The notes under the pieces: model-generated
Database searches by the model: none
Seen by the model: only the letters and a program-made list of their open reading frames with translations
Told to the model about the DNA's origin: nothing
Origin: Anticarsia gemmatalis
Taxonomy: Eukaryota > Arthropoda > Insecta > Lepidoptera > Erebidae
DNA length: 64,000 nt
NCBI RefSeq assembly: GCF_050436995.1
Contig: NC_134760.1
Coordinates: 10,806,001-10,870,000 of the forward strand
Reading direction: 5' to 3'
Translations under genes and position numbers: made by a program
Part shown: positions 44,843 through 56,000 of the stretch, one piece after another
Layout: the number at the start of each line of letters is the position of its first letter
How positions within the stretch are numbered: the stretch's first letter is position 1

Positions 44843-47800
44843 GTCTTGTAAGAAACTAATAAAAGGATATTCACCAGAGACGTGACGTCACAAGTTAGTG
44901 AAATTTACTGCCAGTAACGATCACCATTTCACCCGCTAAGCTCTATATTTATGGCAATATCGGCCCCAACTATTTTTATGGCTGGTAATATAGACGAATG
45001 GGGCACTCAATTAATTTAAGTAGTGGATAAATTAAAAATTGAAGCATTTTATGGTTGGTTTTGTGAAGTTGCAACGTTGTGGATCTCCTCGATCTACGAA
45101 AAAAAATTGAATAAACAATAGATTAATTAAAGGTTGATCTTTCCCCAAATCCATTTTTATTTTCAAAACGTTTTATAGAATCATGACAAGGATAAGTAGA
45201 GTTCAGTATGCTTAAGTTTTGAAAATAGTTGAACAAACATTTTTCTTTGCACGGAATATAATAATTCCCAACGCGCAATTTGTATTTCTTATAAATATTA
45301 CTGAATGATAAAACAAAGAATGCCTGAAACGAACAAATAAGGCCTAATAGTATCTTAAATATAATTATTTATTACATACTTTATCATTGGCCCACATAAC
45401 CGCTCTACTGGACACGGGTCTTTAAGTCCTTCCATGCAGTATGAAAAGGATTAACGCAATACCCTACAAACCAAAAATTAATGTGGCTTAGACTTAACAT
45501 ACCCTTAAGAGCTATTTAAATAATTGTGTGAATACCAGCAATGAGATTAGTAAGGCTTTCCTTTCCTCCTAAAACACGAGAATGTAATATTTACCTAAGT
45601 GTTAACATTTTTTTGTGGTTTCGCCTGTAGAGAATTTCTGGAAATAATAATTTGCCTGTTTTTCTTGGTCGTAATCAAACACATTGTTGCTCAGTCGTTT
45701 AGTAGACAAATAGAGACACTTTCGCCTATATTTTTTTTAATGACAGTAGTAAATTAAAAGTAACAAAATTATTTTATTTATATTAGGGAATTAGAGATAG
45801 TATAAAGGTAAAGATGACATTTATTTTAGCTATTTTATCAGAGCATCATTCATACTATATGATTGAGAAAGCTATAATAATTTCTTACATATCTTGTTCT
45901 TCATACTTTCATCCCTATTACATCACAAGGTTATTGAATTTCACAAGGGAAACCCCCAATATTATCTACACCAACTATTAGATGATTTTATCACCCGTTC
46001 TCCAAATACCCAGAATCTAATAACGCCGGCCATTACGGTAGGCAACAAGTCATCAATTTAAATTAAGTAAAACACTCAAAACCCGAGTTTAACGGTAATG
46101 GGTAGACCTTTGAAAATAATACGCTGAATATTAACTACCCGTGGCGGAACAGACTGGGTCCTTTACTCTGAAGACTGTACCAAGTTGTACGCACATTATT
46201 ATTGTTTTTAACATTGTTTAGCTCTTTGTTTGGTTTGATTTTTGTTGATTTACTACAGGTCCATTTATAATTCCGGTTCTTTTGTATCTGAGTAATATGG
46301 GATCAGAGCAGAGCAGAAAGGCCTAGCGGCCATTGAACGGGTTAAGATCTTAAGGAAGGCCTACAACTTACTCTATTATCGGACGACATTGTGAAAGATG
46401 TGGATCTGCAATGGATGAGACAAGAGCAGAATCGTAAGCGATAGTGTACTCAAGGAGAACTCTATACTCTCTTAACAGTGGGTAGAAATAGGCTGAATAG
46501 CTAGAAATAGATAGAGAGAAATCCAGTCTTGGTAAATGACAAGACGTTAAGTATATTTTTCTTATTATTCTAAAAGAAGTTTCGTTCTACAAATTTATTC
46601 CTCAGTCCCACGAAGACCAAAATTCACATCTTCATCAACAAATAAATAAAACAACATGCAAATTTCAGCCTCTAATTCATCTTGTTTCCTCAAAAAAACA
46701 TTTTTAAACATTCAACACTCAAGTTAGCGGAAGAAAACATAAATCTCACTATTTCTACAAGTGATCTACATTTAAATCGCCGTTGGAACACGAAGCCTTC
46801 CAGACCAGAGACAAAAATGCAACAATATTTTATTTTATTTGAGTGACAAGGGGCGTTTTGCATAAACATCCAATGTGTATGCAATGGCGGCCCGCTTTCC
46901 CGCCATTTCAACTTTTTTTTCTTTTTACATTATTTTCTTTTTTGTAAATGAATTTAATATGTAATCGTGTTGAGCGAGCTCTGTAAATGACACTACACAC
47001 TGAATATTACGTTTATGCCAGCCGGTCCGGCGTTTCATTATGGCAGGACATAATATTTCTGTTCTTATTTTCTCGCTGGTTTAAAATTACAGCGCTGTGT
47101 GGTTTTATGTGGGTACCTTGTTATTAGACGTAGTATATTTTGTGTCGACAATGGTGGGAATGTACCGTATTTCATAACTTGCCTAGGCTAGAAAAGTATC
47201 GTTACATTCCTTACCCAAAGTTCTTTTTTAACAATTTCCCGCTTACATCCCTTGAAAGCAAGTATATGCAATGATTAGTTATTTTTAATAATTTACCTGT
47301 AAAAGTAAAGATCACTGTAACAAATTTACTTAAACGACAATGAATCATCTCGAATTAACTTGTGGCACTATAATAGTTTATTTAAACCACAAATAACAAT
47401 AATAACATCCTTTAACAGACTCTACCATAGAGTCGACGTGAATACTTGACGATTCGTTTCAAAATCATTCCTACACAGCATTGCTTGGAATTCGTATATA
47501 AGTAGAAGAATTAAAATAAAATGCAATATAGAACGAATAAATATTTATTAATTAATACCTATGTGGCGTACCTATATGCATTCCTAACTAAATATCTATA
47601 ATGATATCAACAGATTGCTTACCTTGGAAAGACTCCATCTCTGTAAAAATACTTACACTTACAACTAAGTTAGACTGTACGGAAAAGCACTCTGTACTTC
47701 GACGTCTGAAAACTTTCCGGCACAGTGAATTTCCTGAACATGAAAATTGTTCTTCCTGCAAGAAATAGATGGCGTGACGCTCTCTTCACCTTCGTTCATA

Positions 47801-47950
47801 ACTGTTTTAACCAAATCCTTAAGTATCTTGAACTTGTTTTTAAAACATGAATTATTTCCAGCATTTTATATTAAAATTATTTTATAAAATATCAATTGAC
47901 ATGTTTGCATGTTTAATAGGAAATTCCGCTAGAGGCATTAATGTCGAACA
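44843..47950. other. Gene-free stretch
   Basis: The only nameable item is a diverged retrotransposon stub at 46330-46445. The short frame at 46690-46911 has no motif. Confidence 0.5.
46330..46445 (+). pseudogene. Degenerate C-terminal stub of a non-LTR retrotransposon
   Basis: AGGAAGGCCTACAACT, TCGGACGACATTGT and CAATGGATGAGACAAG match, base for base in blocks, the coding end at 60500-60649 in the opposite orientation, but the frame is broken. Confidence 0.6.
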
Positions 47951-48179
47951 CATGTACGCATGCGTAATAGTGGTCCTTATTTTTCAATGTCCAAAAATTT
48001 CATGAATGACGGGCAATCACAACCTATCGCCAGTAGTATTAATATAATTTGTAATTTTAATGTTAGAAAATGCTAGAAACAATCGCATATAATAAAGAAA
48101 TCGTACCAATTAGATAGTGTTCTGGTTAAAATACAGTGGAATCGGATAATTCTATGACAATAAAATACGAAAATAATCG
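47951..48179 (+). promoter_or_regulatory. Candidate promoter and 5' UTR exon of ZUP1
   Basis: The ZUP1 start codon follows a 3' splice site at 50081-50082, so an upstream exon must exist. The best donor found is CG|GTAAGT at 48180. About 215 bases upstream of it is the perfect palindrome TACGCATGCGTA (about 47956-47967), similar to the NRF-1-type motif common at housekeeping promoters. Joining them into a promoter plus first exon is inference. Confidence 0.3.
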
Positions 48180-48185
48180 GTAAGT

Positions 48186-50082
48186 GTATCCTAATTCTTA
48201 TGTTTTTATAACAGTTTATAGATGGTTACGCAATGGTCATGCTTGTATTCTGCCTATTTCCAGCCTAGTCATGCAAAGAGGTTTGATTTCTTGTGTTAAT
48301 TTACGCTCTTGCCATTGGTGTTTCCGCGATTTCCTTGAAAACAAAACTGCGGTAATTTTATCGATTTGACACATTCACCCCAATATAGTTATTGTGAATG
48401 GTTTCTATGCGAACTCATCATTAAAATAAATCAATTTCTGTAACATTAGCCGTGGAGTATGTTTAAGGTCAAAAGCAAGGCCTTATGGTTAAATTATAGC
48501 TATAACACGATCGATATTCTTTATTTATATTTGAATAGGGGTATAGTTATACAATTGAATTATCTGTATTACGTCTAAGACTATTGTTTGTGACATTGAA
48601 CAACGTGCTCTAGTTGTTATACAAGTGCCTGTGTTCGTGTAAATTTAATAAAACATTTTAAGCGTTGAAGTTTTTTAAACTAGTGGAAACAAGTAAAGAA
48701 GTTTTTAAAATCTGTTTCCAAACATGTTATGTACTCTCATTGCTCAGTGTTTCTAACCAATTAGAATATTATTTTATTACTGGATTAGGTAAGTTAGAAA
48801 AACATGTTGTTTACTTTTTGCCGCAACTTCCTAAAGACCTACTTATTTGGTGCGTGACATGGGGATATTTAAAGGGTTAATTAGTTAAGCGACGGGTAAG
48901 AAGGATAAATCGTCAACCATCCTTAGTCTGAATATTTTTAAGCAATTTTGCGTAGCATTTATGCATGTAAATAGTGAAAATAGAATTCTTTGAGGTTATT
49001 GTGTTATAAAGAAGACGGTTGTCCAACCAAAGCTACTCATTTACAGTGAATTACAAAGCCTCCAGATAAGTTTTTAAATACATTTCCGCAACATTTCCTG
49101 TAACTTCGTCCGTAATCCGTAATTTACTTAGCATATAGGCATTTTCAACATTTATTCCTAAGAGGCACCTAATCTTCGATAGTTACACGTTAGATAGGTA
49201 CTTACACGTTGTTTTTTCGGTCGATGCATAAATAATGAGAAGCAAGTGTTTGACCCACATTTACCTTATTTCATTCCCTACGAATTGTCCCAAGGAGTGT
49301 GCGTATTGATGTCTGGGCACGTTTCCAAATACACAAGTAGAGCGTCTCAAAAACTAATGATCAGCATTACTACTAATGGAGAAACGAGGCAAATATTTTC
49401 CAAAATAAAGTAGGAAAAATAAAATAATTCCTACACAAAGTATTACACGTAATTTAGTAAATTTTGTCATCAACCCTATTTGTGACAACAGCAGTGACCC
49501 ACTAAAATAATGTGTCAGTAAATGGGTCCCATTACGAATCTTGTCATAGCAATAAATTCCAGAATAGGTCCCGCAACGCTTTGTATGTAAAATTGATCAG
49601 GAAAGGATCGAAATACCGATTCTACATTCCGAAATAGCCTGAAAAGGGACAACGAATGAGTTTTCTTCTTTTTATATTAGCCTGGACTTGATCAAACAAT
49701 ATTAGGGTTAGCTTTTGGTCTATCGATGCACAGGTTCGTACATACCTTTATAAATTTTTCTATAAAAGAACTGTGCAAAGAAAGATGTTCACCAAAGTGC
49801 TCTAGTGATCACTGCCTTTATCTGTAATCCTCGATTTCTTATACATTACTTACTTATTTGTATCAGTTATTACACAAAGTACTTGCGTCATTGAGACTTA
49901 AAACTAAGAATTTTATTGTGAAGAATTGTATTTGAAAAATAAAAAAGGATAGAGATAGTGTTGCCAGGACACTGTAGGTACAAAAGTAGCCATTCTCTTT
50001 CAAACCCCATTTTTCAACTGCTCCACATAGTCTGAATCAGTCAATCAATCAGTTTTTAACATTTTACTTACTCTTGTTCCAG
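48186..50082 (+). other. Probable first intron of ZUP1
   Basis: If the donor at 48180 is right, this is intron 1, closed by the acceptor CTCTTGTTCCAG at 50071-50082. No coding exon was seen within it. Confidence 0.35.
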
Positions 50083-50087
50083 GCAAA

Positions 50088-53000
50088 ATGTCCACAAGTC
50101 CGTTTCCCTACACGTGCGAGCTCTGCGGGGCGGAGGGTCTGACCGACGAGGGGATGCGCTCCCACACCCTCGAGGCACACGTAGCTGGTAGACCCGAGTG
50201 TCCGTTCTGCGACTGTGCCGTGCCTCAGCCGCAGCTAGTGGGCCATGTGCAGAAAGCCCATCTTCATTATCTCACGCCTGAGAGGGAGCTGATGGCTTTT
50301 ATTGATGATCAGAGTCCAAGGTAAGAAGGAAGAATCGGTTTAGATAAAACAACGTAGTTATGCTGTATGTAAATTAGGTCGTAGCAAGTTATTATTGTTG
50401 TTACCTTATTTTTGTAAGTACTTTACATGTATCCGGATGTAGGTAAAAATATTGAGCATAAATCGCTTTGGTCATTCGAACTTAAAACGACAATGACTAG
50501 TGAATTCGCGGAATCGTAGTGAAGGCGACTCTTGTAATGTGGATATTGCGTGCCGATAGTGCTGTATAAAGAAAACATGTATTAAGTATTAATATTCTCT
50601 TGAATTTTGGTCTAGTTTCGACGAGGACTCAAAGATGACTACGACAGACAGCTGCAGCTACAACACACCAGGCTCAATAAACGGATGGCACAGTCCTGAC
50701 AACTCCTCACAATACCACAATGGAGCAATATCTAAAAACCTTAATTATTACAACGGCTACCAGGAAAAAGAGAGCTACCGCCGAAGCGAAAAAGAAGATG
50801 AAAAGTGCTCACGTTCACCAAAAAATATCAATCTTGTTAATGGAATAAAAAATATTAATATTAGCAATGGTGTCGTTCCTAAAAAAGCTCAAAGCAGACA
50901 AAATTCTCATGATGAGGTCAACGGCATTGATAAAAAAGGTAGGTCGTATACCTAATTCCTACATACTTCGGTTGATTAATGTTATTTTAACGACCAGTGT
51001 TAACGAATAATGTTTTGCAGGTGCGATTTCTAGTCCAAGTCATAATAGTTCTGGTAGTTATGAGGGATCACCAAATAAAAATAAGGTATATATCTTTTTA
51101 CTGATTTTTACTCGTTTATAATTTGTTTGGTGCTAATTTGAATATTTCTAACATTTCAGTTGTCTATGGCTAGTGCCGGACAGGGATCACCTCTTAGGTC
51201 TCAATTAGCTTTAAAATTAAAACCTAACACACCAAAGAAAAATGCTCCAACACCTAGTCCTTCAGTGCAGGTATTTCACTTTGTAGTACTTTATTTAAAA
51301 CGTCACATTAGGCTGAATTATTTATTACCGCGTCCTTGTCGAAGCTTCTTTAAAAATGTATCTGTCAGCTGACTGTCAATTTACTGTCAAAACGTTTGCA
51401 GCCTAGAGTGTACCCGCCATAATTTATTTTTGAAATTATTTCAAAATTATAGTGTGTTTCTAAATTAAAGTTGTGTTGTTTACAATATCGATATAAAATT
51501 TTAATCCACGGAATTGTGATTTCAGTGTTTATTATGTGATTTCACATCAACATGTCCACGAAAATTAGAGGAACATATAAATCGCGCTCACTTCGATCTT
51601 ACATCGCCTTCGGTGAATGCTAATGCTAATTCGGATAACCCAACCCTGGGGCTGACGAACCCCACGATAACCCTGGACAACCCGACGCTGGCGTTGAGTG
51701 CGATGGCAATGTCTCCTGGGCCTCACTCATCGTCGTACCAGTGCCCGATTTGTGAGAGAGAGTTCGCTCATGCAAATGAAATTGAAGTGCATGTGAATGT
51801 GGAACATCGTGATATCTTGAGTCCGCAAAAAGCTGTGAGTATCTTCACTTAATTATAGAATAATAATTACCGTTATCTGTTAATCAAACATTATTGTCTA
51901 GCTCAATCTTTTGTAAACCCTCTTCTTCTTTGTTTATTCTTTAAATGAAATATATATCTTGCTTTGTTCCACCGAATTATTCAGTTAAACATCATTTTAG
52001 AATAATGTACTATATTTTTAAAATTACTTTATTATTTGATCTCCTTTTAGTTAAGTTTTTGGCACATATAACTGCATCAAATTGTGCATTGTCATCAAAT
52101 AATATTCAATCTTGCACTCTCATACTGTCTCACAATGTAGGTTATGCTAATGCAATATATTATGTATTTATATTCAGGATCAGGTGGACAACGCATCATG
52201 TGAAGATGTGGTGATGATGGAAGAGAGTCCTGTTAGCAACTGTCCAGTCTGTTGCCAACCGTTGCCACTGTCACAACATGAACTTGTGAGTATACATATT
52301 TTCTTACTATTCTACTGTTGCTAAATGATTCTTTGCTGCAGTTGGTTGTGCATCTGACTGCTGATCATAAAATCTTGGATTCAATTCCCGGGTTTATCAA
52401 AGTGCTATGGGTTTTTTCTAAATTATATTAGTATATCGCTGACAATGTTCGGTGATGTGTCTGCTAAATGAAAAATAGGGCATGACATTTGACTTAAACA
52501 TCTTTGCCTATGCCTTTGGGTATAGCTGGTGTGATATTATGTATGGTTATAACTTCCTTGGTTTACTCAAACCTGTTAGGTTTGTGTTATTTCTGCACAA
52601 AATACAAGGATTTAATTTCCTTCTTTGTAGCTTATTTATTGTTTGTAATGTGTTATTTCAGATCCAGCATATTGAGGAGCACTTTGAAAGGGGTGAAGAG
52701 TGTGGAGCTACATCCGGCCTGAGTGCAGCTGAGAGAGAAGCACAGAGGAACAGGGAAGAACATGAGTTTCAATTATTGCGGGTAAGTTATCAGATCTTTA
52801 CCCATTTTATGTCTCACTGCTGTGCAAAGGTCTCCTCTCTGAATTTAGGAGGGGATATACCATTGTACCTAGAGTCCACCATACTACTCAAGACAAGTTT
52901 TTAGAACAGTAATGGTTCTAAAGATTTCTTGTGCATGCAAGGTTGCATCGCAATATTTTCCTTCACCAATGACAGAAGTGATCATTAATGCGAACATGCA

Positions 53001-56000
53001 CATAATCTTAGAATGGCTGTCATTTCCGTGGCTGTGGTCGCCGGCTGACTAACCCAAACTGTAGATCCAAACAATCTCTACATACATAAATACAAACGTA
53101 AAATCACGTCTTTTTACTGTAGGGGCAGAGACCAAACAACGCCACTTAGTATGACCCTTACAAACTTCCTTGCCTCACATCCAAACAGATCGTTCGTTAC
53201 GAGTACTTTGCACTATTGAATCTCTACTTCTACAAACTCCAATAACACTTATTTAGCCAACATTTCATCAAAATGCCCATATTTCAGGCTCAATACGGTA
53301 TGGAGGAGGACGACGACGAGGGCTACACGCACCGCGCCACCAACAGCCTGAAGCGAGCCGTGTACAGCGGCGCGCTCTCCGTGGCGGGGTACTATGAGCG
53401 GAGCCTCGGACTCAGGAGGGCTGCGGCCTCCGGCACTGATACTGGATCTTCTAGGACTACTGGTAAGAAGAAAATACTTTTTGATTGGATTTGATGATAC
53501 ATTGCACTTTTTTTGATAGGAAGAATATTATTGTAATCTTCAGATAACTATGAATACTTTGTGCCTGTTTTACCTGAAGATGTAGGTATTAGAAATACAT
53601 GCAGATTAATAACAATGTTCATTTATCATATACCAGGCAATTTCTTTTTGACACATTGTTATCGAAGACCGGAATTGTAACGAAATTTCGGACTTCGGAT
53701 GTTTTGTTCACATAGAGAGTCTGCTGGTGTATAAGGTTTCATCATGTCGCTTTTTCATTTATTGTTGAATCACACTAAGCTGTAATATTCATTGTTATTT
53801 TGTGTTGCAGGTCTACTAGAGAGGATAGGTCAGCTCAACGCTCAGAACCCCAGCATAGTGAAGACATACCTGTGCAGTGCGGTGGACCACTACGCCAGCA
53901 CCTACGGAGACAGGGGCTGGGGCTGCGGATACAGGTTGGTTGGTGACTTTCTACATCTTACTACAATAATATGGTAAACTTTATCATGCTTGTAAACCTT
54001 GTCTGGCTCTGTGGTAAGGTCGAAAGTGTATTAGACTACCGCGGCCTCGGGTCTCGGGCCCGAATCCTGGGTTGGGCCAAAACATATTTTCTGAGTTTCC
54101 CCAGAGTTAGGAAGTCTAGTTAGATTGGGTCTTCCGTACTTCGAAGAGCACGTAAAGCTGTTGCTACTGCGCCTGACCTCTCTCTCTCTGGTCTTGTTGG
54201 CTTCGCCGTTCCACTGGCCTATGAGACTAAAGGAATAGAGAGTGTACCTGTGTATTGTGCACACACTTGGCTATTATAAACAAAGTATTGCACAGCCGGC
54301 TGGTTTCAATGAAACTGGTCTTCATAGCCGTAATCAGCCAGGACGACCCACTCTCAACTACTTGCGTAGAAAGCGAATATATAGATAACAACAGGTTCCG
54401 ACACACTTGTCATATGTGTGTATGTGTGTCGCAGGAACATGCAGATGGTGGTGTCGTCGCTGCTGCGGCACCCGCAGTACGCGGCGCTGCTGAGCGGCAC
54501 GACGGACGACGGCGACTGCGTGCCCGCCATCCCGCGCCTGCAGCTGCTGGTGGAGCGCGCCTGGCAGCTGGGCTTCGACACGCAGGTACTACTACTGATA
54601 GGGTACTGGTATGGTTAGTGCTCAACCTAGGGTCAAACTTGTTCAAGCCGCCTGAAGGCCTTTGACGTGTCTTAACGACTGTTATCTTAATTGACAACAA
54701 CCGGGACCGACTTTTTACGTGCCCTCCGAAGCACAGAGACGCCAATACCACTATGCGGTCACCCATCTATGGAATGACTGCGCCAAGGATTGCTTAACTC
54801 ACAGATCGTTTTTACCGACCGGTGAGCACAACTGGCTATGGGCGCCTCGACACGCAGGTAACTCACCACTTTGTATTAGATTTACTATTTAGACTTTCAT
54901 ACCCGAAAAGTAAAAATGAAACCCTATTACTGAGACTTAGCTGTCCGTCTGTCTGTCACCAGACTATATCTCATAAACCGTAATAGTATAACAGTTGAAA
55001 ATTTCACAATTAATGTATTTCTGATGCCAGTATAACAACAAATGAAGAAAAACAGAATAAAATGGATATTTAAGGGGGCTCCCATCCAACAAACGTGTTT
55101 TTTTTCCTGTTTTTATAAGTAATGTTTTTTTTATAAATTGACCAACAGCCGGTAAAATGTTGTATTTGCCTTGCCTTAAACTTGATCTTTACTGTTCACA
55201 GGGCTCAGAACAGCTGGGTTCAAAGCTATACAACACACGCAAATGGATAGGCGCATGCGAAGTCGTTACCGTGCTGTCTTCATTAAGGATACGGTAAGCA
55301 ATAAATTAAACATCAAACTGTTTTTGTAATAATCGCAAGCTCTAATGGTTAAGTAAAACGTCGTGATATTCTACATTTATAACGCATTAGGGGCAACTAA
55401 AGTCCCAACCCGCACCCGAAGTCTCTTTTGTACATGAAATTACTATTTTAACGGTTGTTTGTTTGTTTGTCGTATGGTTAGTGGTAAACCTAGTGAGGCC
55501 TTTGACATGGCTTAACGACTGCTATCTTAGTAGATAACAGCCGGGACCGACTTTTACGTGCCCTCCGAAGCACGGAGACGCCCTGCTCTAATACCACTAT
55601 GCGGTCACCCATCTATGGAATGACCGCGCCAACGGTTGCTTAACCCACAGATCGTTTACCGACCGGTGAGCGCAACTGGCTATGGGCGCCTCATTTTGAC
55701 GGTGAAACGTGTGTGTTTTATACGCCTCTGCCTAAACCTATGACATGACGGGTATGTATGTACATTAAGTAGTGAGGTAATATTCGTTGCGCGCAGGTGC
55801 CAGCTGATCGACTTCCACAAGCCGACGGGCGCGGACGGCGGGCACCCCGCGCTGTTCGACTGGGTGCTGCGCTACTTCAGCGACGAGCCGCACGCCTTCA
55901 AGGCGCCGCTCTACCTGCAGCACCAGGGTACACCACACACTACACCTGTTATAGCTTTTAAGACTATCGCGGCTTGTGCATATAATGCTAAATTGTGTAA

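Noticed and set aside
46690..46911. 73-codon minus-strand frame with several Cys
   Set aside because: Cys spacing fits no finger or toxin-like pattern and no signal peptide is present.
47623..47640. An 18-base minus-strand segment between a good acceptor and a good donor, containing ATG
   Set aside because: Both splice sites fit consensus but no partner exon or conserved peptide could be joined to it; chance is the simpler reading.
54255..54665. 136-codon plus-strand frame across ZUP1 intron 9 and exon 10
   Set aside because: It reads exon 10 in the wrong frame; the correct frame gives the conserved ZUP1 sequence and splices on both sides.
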